Below are positions 1 to 5,485 of a DNA stretch of 5,485 bases, one piece after another; positions within the stretch are counted from its first letter, which is position 1; the number at the start of each line of letters is the position of its first letter. Source of the DNA: an uncultured Spartobacteria bacterium (GTDB taxonomy: Bacteria; Verrucomicrobiota; Verrucomicrobiia; Chthoniobacterales; Terrimicrobiaceae); NCBI GenBank assembly GCA_937960895.1, contig CALCJD010000047.1:1-5485 (forward strand), read 5' to 3'. The position numbers and the translations under genes are program-made. A model generated the notes under the pieces. It did no database searches, was not told the DNA's origin, and saw nothing but the letters and a program-made list of their open reading frames with translations.

Positions 1-519
1 ATCGGGACAACCCTCATTGAGAGTGGGGGCCTTTTGGCGCCGGGGGTGCCGGCGGCTCCCGTCAATGCCATCACGTTTTCCGATTCGCTCACCCTCAGCG
101 AAGGCAGTGTCACATTGCTGGACCTGACCAATACGGCGTTTGACTCGGTCAATGTCGGCGGTCTGCTGGCCTATGCCGGCGAATTGCGACTCACGCTGGC
201 GGACGATTTTTCCATGCCGGGGGAATACACGCTGTTCAATTTCGCCGTGGGTTTGCAGTCGGGAAGCTTCTCTTCCTTCACGCTCTACGATTCCAACGGC
301 AAGTTCGGCGAGCTGGCTCTGGTTGACAATGTCTGGACCGGGGAAGCCGGTGGCCTGTTCTACAGCTTTGATCAATCCACCGGCGTGCTGGAGGTGTCGG
401 CCGTTCCCGAGCCCGGCACGGCGGCGCTGGCCACGGCTGGTCTGCTGGGTGTGGCCGCCCTCCGCCGCAGGAATCGTCATTCCTCCATCCTCCCCCCCGG
501 TCGCGCAAACGGGGACGAA
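1..519 (+). CDS. PEP-CTERM beta-strand-repeat surface protein, 3' end (5' partial; no own stop codon)
   Basis: The reading frame is open from base 1, so the start lies upstream of the window. The first ~130 residues are rich in short beta strands of the type found in autotransporter-associated beta-strand repeat proteins: an ESGGLLAPG turn, a LTLSEGSVTLLDLT strand pair and a GGLLAYAGELRLTL strand. These suggest the end of an extracellular beta-helix or beta-solenoid. It closes with a canonical PEP-CTERM tail: VPEPG at 403-417, a hydrophobic segment to about 462, and the basic cluster RRRNR at 463-477. In characterised families this tail directs processing by an exosortase at the inner membrane and delivery to the surface or extracellular matrix. 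The oddity is that such proteins normally stop right after the basic cluster. Here the frame runs on through HSSILPPGRANGDE into the next gene's ATG at 520 and stops only at 1030-1032. The end given (519) is therefore a domain boundary, not a stop; an automatic caller may report one CDS from before base 1 to 1032. The ligand or role of the passenger cannot be told from this fragment. Confidence 0.8.
403..477 (+). other. PEP-CTERM exosortase sorting signal
   Basis: This is the classic tripartite signal: V-P-E-P-G at 403-417, about 15 mostly Ala/Leu/Gly hydrophobic residues (TAALATAGLLGVAAL, 418-462), then Arg-Arg-Arg-Asn-Arg at 463-477. The family architecture predicts that the preceding domain is periplasmic or outside and that the basic cluster stays in the cytoplasm. 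It implies that the host encodes an exosortase elsewhere. Confidence 0.88.
492..498 (+). repeat. Seven-C homopolymer at the PEP-CTERM / cassette B junction
   Basis: A run of seven C residues (492-498) is read as ctC CCC CCC in the PEP-CTERM frame. One C fewer would place the PEP-CTERM frame on the TGA at 521-523, ending ...PPVAQTGTK and overlapping the B start as ATGA, the same junction form as between B and C. It could be a sequencing or assembly length error, a slippage site, or simply part of a genuine fusion. Confidence 0.5.
511..515 (+). promoter_or_regulatory. Candidate Shine-Dalgarno for cassette protein B
   Basis: GGGGA lies four bases upstream of the ATG at 520. It supports 520 as an independent start even though the frame is open upstream. 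The spacing is short. CCCCG at 495-499 can pair with CGGGG at 510-514 across a ten-base loop, which would hide this site unless ribosomes translating the PEP-CTERM gene melt it. That would couple B to its upstream gene. Confidence 0.4.
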
Positions 520-1032
520 ATGAGAAGACCGACTTCAGAAACCTCCCTCTTTCGACGGGTCCCCCGGTCGCGGCGTTCGGGATTCTCCCTCATTGAGGTC
601 GCGATGGCGGTGGCTCTGATTGCCTTCTGCCTCGTGGCCTTGCTGGGTCTGCTGCACGTCGGGCTCCGGCAGGAACGGACGTCCATTGATCAGACCCAGG
701 CGACACACGTGCTGGATGCGGTCAAGGAGGCGCTTCGCAGTCGGTTGAGTCTGTCCGCGGCGGCGGATCGCTTTGGACTGCTGATTCCGGAGCCGGGTGA
801 CGCGCCGGCGATTCAGACCTTCGTCGTGGACGACAGCCGCGAATCCGGGGTGTACGTGGTTCGCTGTGAAGTCGAGGCGCCGGAGGGCGCGAAGGGCGTT
901 TTTGAGCCCTGGCATGCCCGTATCATCGTGGCGTGGCCGGGCACGGCCGAATTTCAGGGAACCGGCTCCGATCTGCGGCTGCAGAAGGCACAGGGATACA
1001 TCGAAGCCTCGTTGGAGTTGAGCCGCGGATGA
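520..1032 (+). CDS. Verru_Chthon cassette protein B, GspI/PilV-like prepilin (170 aa)
   Basis: This is a small prepilin-like protein. A basic cytoplasmic leader (many Arg, residues 1-20) is followed by the type III (prepilin) signal G21|F22-S-L-I-E26. Glu sits at +5 after the predicted prepilin peptidase cut, and a hydrophobic helix follows (about 27-47, VAMAVALIAFCLVALLGLL). The periplasmic body is about 120 residues and contains an ARIIVAWPG strand (133-141) reminiscent of GspI/PilV minor pseudopilins. The start at 520 places the prepilin site at the usual distance from the N-terminus and has GGGGA upstream. However, no stop separates it from the PEP-CTERM frame, so it may also be made as the C-terminal part of a fusion. 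Its TGA (1030-1032) overlaps the ATG of the next gene. The cassette assignment rests on the gene set and overall length and on family knowledge; the GspI analogy is inference. By family it would be an inner-membrane or pseudopilus-tip subunit; its actual function is unknown. Confidence 0.82.
   Translation: MRRPTSETSLFRRVPRSRRSGFSLIEVAMAVALIAFCLVALLGLLHVGLRQERTSIDQTQATHVLDAVKEALRSRLSLSAAADRFGLLIPEPGDAPAIQTFVVDDSRESGVYVVRCEVEAPEGAKGVFEPWHARIIVAWPGTAEFQGTGSDLRLQKAQGYIEASLELSRG
1014..1017 (+). promoter_or_regulatory. Candidate Shine-Dalgarno for cassette protein C
   Basis: GGAG lies inside the 3' end of B, eleven bases before the ATG at 1029. The spacing is a little long, and the ATGA overlap with the B stop suggests that reinitiation also contributes. 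Confidence 0.35.
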
Positions 1033-1838
1033 AGACGCCCTTCCCATCCTTCCGTGCCCGCGGGGCATTCACGCTGGTGGAACTGCTCGTTTCCACCGCG
1101 GTCTTTGCGATCCTGGCCGCTTTGCTGCTCCAGGTTTTCGGTTCCGTCACGGCCTCGGCGAAGGCGTCCCGCGCACGCACCGAGGTGCTGCGTCAGGCCG
1201 TCGGCGCGCTGGAGCGCCTGCACCGCGACCTCTCGGGGCTGGTGCAATCGGGCAAATGGAAGCTTCTTGTCGTGAAGGGGGACGGGGTGGCCGGCAACGA
1301 CGCGATCATTTTTCTTGCGCCGCTTCCCGCCGCCCATGTGCCGGAGGCTCCGCGGCGTCTGTCCTTGGTGCGTTACGGCATTGAGCCTCCCCCGGCCGGT
1401 GCGCCCTCGCCCGGCGACTGGCCCGGAGTGCCGGCGTTTGCGCGTACGGCGCGGGCATTTTCCTGGAACGACGACCTCGGTTCCTTTCTTCCGCTCACCG
1501 AGGCGGCGGCCGGAACCGCCCTTGCCAACGTCGAACCGCAGCAGATCGCTCCCGGGGTGATTCGTTACGAAATCTGCTTCCAACTCCGCGACGGTTCGAT
1601 TGTCGCGGAGGAACCCGCCGATCCCACGACCATCCGCGCCCTCATCTGCGGCATTGTCGCGGTGGATCGCCAATCCCTCGCCCGGTTGCCCGAGGGGGAG
1701 CGCGAAAGCGTGGCGGCCCGTTTTCCCAAGGTCCAATCCAATCAACGTCCTCTCGAAGCGTGGCGCGGAGCCGTTGATCAACTTCCGTCCGCCGTGCGCC
1801 AAACCATCCATGTCTATGAACAAACGATTTCCATCTGA
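1029..1838 (+). CDS. Verru_Chthon cassette protein C, GspJ/PilW-like prepilin (269 aa)
   Basis: The start at 1029 was chosen because it overlaps the B stop (ATGA) and gives a short leader, MKTPFPSFRARG, just before the prepilin motif. The upstream in-frame extension back to 933 lies inside B and would put about 44 residues before the motif. The signal reads G12-A13-F14-T-L-V-E18. Cutting after Ala13 gives the standard Glu at +5, and cutting after Gly12 gives Glu at +6; the AFTLVE form is frequent in Verrucomicrobiota and Planctomycetes. A transmembrane helix spans about 17-36. The helix continuation LRQAVGALERLHRDL (54-68) resembles the GspJ 'LxRLxxDL' region. The body carries an APGVIRYEICF strand and a conserved-looking IRALICGIVAVD strand (202-213). 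Length is at the larger end for prepilin-like proteins, as expected for GspJ/PilW-type subunits. It sits between B and D with overlaps on both sides, so the three are probably made in linked amounts. Cassette membership is well supported; the GspJ equivalence is inferred. Confidence 0.85.
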   Translation: MKTPFPSFRARGAFTLVELLVSTAVFAILAALLLQVFGSVTASAKASRARTEVLRQAVGALERLHRDLSGLVQSGKWKLLVVKGDGVAGNDAIIFLAPLPAAHVPEAPRRLSLVRYGIEPPPAGAPSPGDWPGVPAFARTARAFSWNDDLGSFLPLTEAAAGTALANVEPQQIAPGVIRYEICFQLRDGSIVAEEPADPTTIRALICGIVAVDRQSLARLPEGERESVAARFPKVQSNQRPLEAWRGAVDQLPSAVRQTIHVYEQTISI

Positions 1839-2433
1839 CGGATTTTCCCTCGTCGAACTGCTCGCCGTTCTGGCGGTTCTGACCGTGCTTTCCGCCGTTG
1901 CCGCGCCCACGGTTTCCAGTCTTGTGGGGGCCAGCGGTCCGGCGCGCGCCCTCACGGAAGCCGCCTGGCAGCTGGAGCATGCCCGACAGTCCGCGATGCG
2001 GCTGGGAACTTGGGTGTGGGTGGGCATTGCCGATACCACCGCCCTTTCCGACGGCGTGCAACAACTCACCCTGGTGGCCGTCGCGAGCCGTGATGGGTCC
2101 GACGACTTGTCGGAGGCGAATCTGATTCCGCTCGGCAGGGCCGTGCGGGTCGCCCAGGCGGGGATCACGGTGGCTCCCGAGGACGGCGTGGTGGCGCTTG
2201 GCCCGGAGGAGGACGGATTCTCGTTTCAATGGAAAATTCCGACCCCCGCGGGCCCGTCCGACGTTGGGTTCACAGGCACCGTGGTGGGTTTTTCGCCCCG
2301 GGGCGAGGCGGTGGCGGGTCCCGGACATTCGCCGCAGCGGCTCAAACTTTCCTTTGTTTCGCCGGTCCGCCCGACGGACGTCCTGTCCCTGCTGGTGGAC
2401 GGACCGTCGGGACAGGTCATCGTCACCCGTTGA
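1810..2433 (+). CDS. Verru_Chthon cassette protein D, GspH/FimT-like prepilin (207 aa)
   Basis: The prepilin signal is G11|F12-S-L-V-E16, with Glu at +5, followed by the helix LLAVLAVLTVLSAVAAPTVSSL. Next comes AWQLEHARQSAMRLG (52-66), close to the 'xxLxxARxxAxxxG' signature of GspH/FimT-type pseudopilins, then a beta-rich body ending DGPSGQVIVTR. The start could be ATG 1810 or ATG 1816 (205 aa). Both put the coding start inside C, so the leader overlaps the last 23-29 bases of that gene. I see no purine-rich ribosome site before either ATG, so translation probably depends on ribosomes arriving from C. The frame is open far upstream (from about 1600), but a longer protein would bury the prepilin signal. 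Cassette assignment is from gene set, length and motifs; the GspH analogy is inferred. The substrate or filament it serves is unknown. Confidence 0.84.
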   Translation: MSMNKRFPSDGFSLVELLAVLAVLTVLSAVAAPTVSSLVGASGPARALTEAAWQLEHARQSAMRLGTWVWVGIADTTALSDGVQQLTLVAVASRDGSDDLSEANLIPLGRAVRVAQAGITVAPEDGVVALGPEEDGFSFQWKIPTPAGPSDVGFTGTVVGFSPRGEAVAGPGHSPQRLKLSFVSPVRPTDVLSLLVDGPSGQVIVTR

Positions 2434-2468
2434 TGCCGGCTTCCATGAAGTCTGTCACCTGAGCAACC
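2434..2468 (+). other. Short D-A intergenic gap with a nine-codon mini-ORF
   Basis: This 35-base spacer is the only non-overlapping junction in the cassette. The D stop forms TGATG, whose ATG (2433) opens a tiny frame, MPASMKSVT, ending at TGA 2460-2462. It is in the same frame as protein A, which starts two codons later at 2469. The only ribosome-site candidate for A is weak (TGAG, 2460-2463). There is no promoter-like or terminator-like structure. Confidence 0.4.
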
Positions 2469-5400
2469 ATGCTCTCCGGTCGTATTTCATCGCCTCTCCG
2501 GGCGGACCACCGCGGAGGGGCCCTGGTGATCACGCTGGCGTTTGTCCTGCTCGTGACCATCGTCATTCTTGCCTTCTTCTCGCAGACGCGCGGCACGCTT
2601 CTGATTTCCGCGTCCGTTCCCACCCGGGCCGCGCTGGATGCCCTGGCGGAGAGCGCCGTCGAGACGACGATCAGTGATTTGCGGTTGGAAATGCTGGCCG
2701 GCTCGGAGGCGGACCCGACCCGGACCAATTTCACGACGCTTGAGCCGATGATCGTGCGGCAGCGGTGGGCGATGGTGCCGGCCCGGGTTGTTTCGCCGCA
2801 GGTGCCGGAGACGGGGTTTGAAAATCTCGTGAAACAAAGTCTCCACGGGCAGGCGTTCTACCCGGGTGCGCATCCGGCCGACGCCTACGCCGCGAGGGGC
2901 CCGGCCGGGGCCACCGGCACCCGGCGGGCCAGCGCCGTGAACACGGCGACCGATTCGCCCAACGGCCGCAGGCTTTCCGCGAAACGCTGGGACACGGTCG
3001 CCCTTACGGCCGGCCCGCTGCCCGCCAACGCGCTGCCCGACTGGATTTATGTCACGCGCGGAGGTGTTCCGGCGGATGCCGGGACGCTTTCCGGCGCGGC
3101 GGTTTCCGATGCCTCGCTGGGCAATGCCGATTTTGTCATCGGCCGCTACGCCTACAACATCTATGACGTCGGCGGACTTCTCAACGCCAATGCCGCCGGT
3201 GCGCCGCAGACTCCGGCCGACGAGGCCCGGCGGAAGGGAAGCCTGGCCTGGGCGGACCTGCGGGCCGTCGGTCTCACGCCGGAGCAAATCACCCGGCTCG
3301 TGAATTTCCGCCACCTCCACTCGAAAAATCTGCCCGACCTCGCGCAGCGCATCCGCACCGAGGCCGAGCGGCGGGGATTTCTGGAACCGCTGAAAACGAA
3401 CGCGGGATACGATGGCTTTTTCCACACGCGCAATGACCTGCTGCGTTTTTTTTTGAGTGTCTTCGGACGCAATTCCGTCGCGGAATGCACCACGGCGGAG
3501 AGGGAGATTCTTGCGAGTTTCGCCCACGACCTGCGTTTTCTCTCCGCCCCCTCGTGGAACCCCGATCCGGACCGGCCGAAAATCCTCGCGGCAAATGACG
3601 GAGGCAACGACTCGTGGGGCAGGGATGATGAGATCAATCCCTCCGTCACCCGGCTGGTGGTGGAGCGGGAATTTCCCCGTCTGCGTTTCGACGACAACGG
3701 GAATCCGACGCGCGAGGTCGCGGCCAGGATCGGTGAGCCGTTCCTGAACAGCCGCTTTGCACTCAGCCGTCTGGCCCTGCTCACCCCCACCGCCACCGCC
3801 GCGCCGGGCAGCGCCATTGAACGGTTTTTCGGACTCACCCGGGCCACCGCCTCCGAGCCGTGGGTTTACGAACACGGAGGGGAAGACGGCACGATTCTCA
3901 CGCTGGAGCAGGTGCGGTCCGGCGCGAATCCGCGCGAGCCGGACATGGTCGAGCTCCTCAAGGCGGCCATCGTCGCGGGTTCGCTGGGCAAAAGCGCCGG
4001 GACGATGACGGCGGGCAGCACGACGGCCGATGAGCGCGACCGGAATCTTGATCTGCAGGTCATGCAGATTTTTGCGAACCTGATCGATCAGGCGGACGCC
4101 GATGGATATCCGACCGCGATCCGCTTCGGAGACGAGACGGTATACGGCGTGGAGAACCTTCCGTATCTCACCCGAATCAAGAGCTTCCTGGTCCGGCTGC
4201 TGCCCGACACGGAGGACTTCGCCGCGAACCAGCCTTACGCCATCGCCTTTCTTCCCGAGGTGTGGAATCCCCACGACCTCGCACCGCCCGCGGACCGTCC
4301 GACGGAGATCCGTGTGGTGGCCGACAGTCGCATTCCGGACCTCGAAGAGCCGACGCTGTATCCCGTGCGCATTCTGCAGAACAACAACACCGGCAATCCC
4401 TGGGAAATCACCGTGAATGCCGGATTTACGCCGGAGACGAGCCATGTTGTTCTGGACGAGAACGCGCTGGAAGCCCGGGAACCCGTTTTGCTGAAGCCCG
4501 GCTTTCCCGCCGAAGCCTCCGTCGCTCCGAATCTTGCCGGAATCCATACGCCGGTGTTCACCGTGCCTTATGCGTCCGGCGCCATCGGCTTCCAGATTTT
4601 TGCCGCCAACACCTATCCCGGCATCGTCTTCGGCCTGGAATACCGCGGACCCGACGGCAACTGGCATCGCTATTTTGAACGCCGTTTCGTTCGCACCGCC
4701 GACGCCACGTCCGGCGGCAGCGCGGCGGCCCGCGGACGCTCTTCTCCGGAGTACTACGCGCTGCAAAACAACAGCCGGACCATCGCGCCGGATCCGCGCT
4801 CGGACCGCTTTTCATCCTTCCGCCTGCAGGAACAGGATACCGCCGCCAATGCCTACGTGGATGGTGCTTCGCTGCGTCCCGATCAGCGCGCCGGGTATGG
4901 CTTTGTTTATGCCGCGGCCCGTCCGTTGCGTCCCGACACCGGCCGGGGTTGGGAGCTCGGCGCGGCCAATCCGGCTTCGAATGCCAATGCGCAGGCCATC
5001 GGTACGATCCTGCAGAATACCGCGACTTCCGTGACGCGGTACCGTGATCCCGACGGGGAGCTGCGGCCCGGTGACGGCGCCCTCGCCGCCGGCGCCGGCA
5101 AGGAAGGGCAGATGTATTGGCCCGGCAATTTCGCCAGCCGTCCCATCGTGCTGAACCGTCCGTTCCGCTCCGTCGGGGAGATGGGTTACGCCTTCCGCGG
5201 AACGCCCTGCCGCAGTCTGGATTTCTTCAGCACCGCGAGCGGCGACGCGCCCCTGTTGGATTTTTTCAGTGCAAACGAGGAACCCGACGACGGCATTACG
5301 GGTGGTCGTGTGGCGGTCAATTCCGCCAGTCCCGCCGTTCTGGCCGCCCTCCTGCAAGGGGCACTGGCCGACGAGGGAACCGCCGCCACCATCACGGACG

Positions 5401-5485
5401 TCCGGGCCCGGGAGGCCGCCCAGGCGCTGACGGCGCTCATTCGGGACGCGGACAGCGGCGGTCCGCTTCTCAACCGCACGGAGCT
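2469..5485 (+). CDS. Verru_Chthon cassette protein A, very large GspK-like membrane-anchored protein (3' partial, at least 1005 aa)
   Basis: The frame is open from ATG 2469 to the window end (1005 full codons, last complete residue Glu1005), so the stop lies outside. ATG 2469 is the only sensible start: an in-frame TGA sits at 2460-2462. The N-terminus has basic residues, then R15-G16-G17-A-L-V and a hydrophobic helix (about 18-37), then SQTRG. This matches the RG-x-ALV start of GspK/PilX minor pseudopilins, which likewise lack the +5 Glu. Three further stretches echo GspK: YAYNIYDVGGLLNANAAG (227-244); a Leu-Ile-Asp...Asp-Ala-Asp-Gly-Tyr-Pro-Thr stretch (538-549) followed by YGVENLPYL (559-567); and VNSASPAVLAALLQGAL (950-966). 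They are separated by roughly 300 and 380 residues, giving a protein over three times the usual ~320-residue GspK. Near the end, SVGEMGYAFRGTP (901-913) and LLDFF (929-933) look like the family's own conserved C-terminal block. It should sit in the inner membrane with a large periplasmic body, perhaps capping a pseudopilus tip. Function is unknown. Confidence 0.85.
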   Translation, partial: MLSGRISSPLRADHRGGALVITLAFVLLVTIVILAFFSQTRGTLLISASVPTRAALDALAESAVETTISDLRLEMLAGSEADPTRTNFTTLEPMIVRQRWAMVPARVVSPQVPETGFENLVKQSLHGQAFYPGAHPADAYAARGPAGATGTRRASAVNTATDSPNGRRLSAKRWDTVALTAGPLPANALPDWIYVTRGGVPADAGTLSGAAVSDASLGNADFVIGRYAYNIYDVGGLLNANAAGAPQTPADEARRKGSLAWADLRAVGLTPEQITRLVNFRHLHSKNLPDLAQRIRTEAERRGFLEPLKTNAGYDGFFHTRNDLLRFFLSVFGRNSVAECTTAEREILASFAHDLRFLSAPSWNPDPDRPKILAANDGGNDSWGRDDEINPSVTRLVVEREFPRLRFDDNGNPTREVAARIGEPFLNSRFALSRLALLTPTATAAPGSAIERFFGLTRATASEPWVYEHGGEDGTILTLEQVRSGANPREPDMVELLKAAIVAGSLGKSAGTMTAGSTTADERDRNLDLQVMQIFANLIDQADADGYPTAIRFGDETVYGVENLPYLTRIKSFLVRLLPDTEDFAANQPYAIAFLPEVWNPHDLAPPADRPTEIRVVADSRIPDLEEPTLYPVRILQNNNTGNPWEITVNAGFTPETSHVVLDENALEAREPVLLKPGFPAEASVAPNLAGIHTPVFTVPYASGAIGFQIFAANTYPGIVFGLEYRGPDGNWHRYFERRFVRTADATSGGSAAARGRSSPEYYALQNNSRTIAPDPRSDRFSSFRLQEQDTAANAYVDGASLRPDQRAGYGFVYAAARPLRPDTGRGWELGAANPASNANAQAIGTILQNTATSVTRYRDPDGELRPGDGALAAGAGKEGQMYWPGNFASRPIVLNRPFRSVGEMGYAFRGTPCRSLDFFSTASGDAPLLDFFSANEEPDDGITGGRVAVNSASPAVLAALLQGALADEGTAATITDVRAREAAQALTALIRDADSGGPLLNRTE
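3446..3454 (+). repeat. Nine-T homopolymer inside protein A
   Basis: The run is read as cgT TTT TTT TTg (Arg326-Phe-Phe-Leu329). All four codons use T-rich synonyms in a gene that otherwise strongly prefers G/C at third positions. Losing one T brings TGA into frame at once; gaining one T leads to a stop at 3596-3598. It is a possible slippage or phase-variation tract. Confidence 0.55.

Noticed and set aside
933..1028. N-terminal extension of protein C back to ATG 933
   Set aside because: It would place about 44 residues before the prepilin motif and overlap B by 100 bases. ATG 1029 gives a normal short leader and an ATGA overlap.
34..1032. TTG at 34 as the start of a 332-residue protein
   Set aside because: The frame is open from base 1, and 34 falls in the middle of a beta-strand repeat (GGLLAPG) with no signal peptide after it. 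The true start must lie upstream of the window.
954..2168. 404-codon open frame on the - strand opposite B, C and D
   Set aside because: It crosses three real genes, has a low-complexity Arg/Gly/Thr-rich translation and no motifs or plausible ribosome site.
2487..4766. 759-codon open frame on the - strand antisense to protein A
   Set aside because: It has no recognisable domains, is very rich in Arg/Gly/Val as expected from the complement of a GC-rich gene, and lies entirely opposite a frame with clear family motifs over its whole length. It is a shadow frame.
5402..5411. Ten-base palindrome CCGGGCCCGG
   Set aside because: It lies inside the protein A coding frame in GC-rich DNA, with no loop and no T-run, so nothing supports a terminator or operator.
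520..5485. Ordinary type II secretion gspH-I-J-K operon
   Set aside because: The gene order is different (I-J-H-K-like), the last protein is over three times GspK size, and no gsp core genes adjoin. The Verru_Chthon cassette fits better.

Overview
The window is GC-rich (roughly two thirds G+C by eye) and entirely coding on the + strand. It most likely comes from a member of the Verrucomicrobiota. The reason is a four-gene block of three small prepilin-like proteins plus one very large membrane-anchored protein. This matches what is known as the 'Verru_Chthon cassette' (proteins A, B, C, D), first noted in Verrucomicrobium spinosum and Chthoniobacter flavus and, as far as I know, without an assigned function. 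The cassette directly follows a beta-strand-repeat protein with a PEP-CTERM tail, another feature common in that phylum. An Opitutaceae-like host is plausible, but I cannot prove it from the sequence.

Layout: (1) bases 1-519 are the 3' end of a surface protein with autotransporter-type beta strands and a PEP-CTERM exosortase signal (VPEPG, hydrophobic segment, RRRNR). (2) Cassette protein B, 520-1032, is a GspI/PilV-like prepilin. (3) Cassette protein C, 1029-1838, is a GspJ/PilW-like prepilin joined to B by an ATGA overlap. (4) Cassette protein D, 1810-2433, is a GspH/FimT-like prepilin that overlaps C by 29 bases. (5) Cassette protein A, 2469 to beyond the window end, has at least 1005 residues, a GspK/PilX-like N-terminus lacking the +5 glutamate, and GspK-like sequence blocks spread over an enlarged body. 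No promoter, terminator, RNA gene, mobile element or CRISPR is visible. The genes are so tightly packed that one polycistronic transcript including the PEP-CTERM gene is the simplest reading.

How it may work together (inference): B, C, D and A look like counterparts of the I, J, H and K minor pseudopilins, which form the initiating tip complex of type II secretion pseudopili and type IV pili. No ATPase, platform protein, major pilin or secretin gene lies in the window, so the cassette would have to use machinery encoded elsewhere.

The most striking detail is at the PEP-CTERM/B junction. There is no stop codon between the two, so as given they form one continuous reading frame, in which an exosortase tail and a prepilin signal face each other across a basic 40-residue loop. 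A seven-C run sits in the junction. One C fewer would restore a conventional stop overlapping the B start codon as ATGA. The join may therefore be a real fusion, a frameshift site or a sequence error, and this is the first thing to check.
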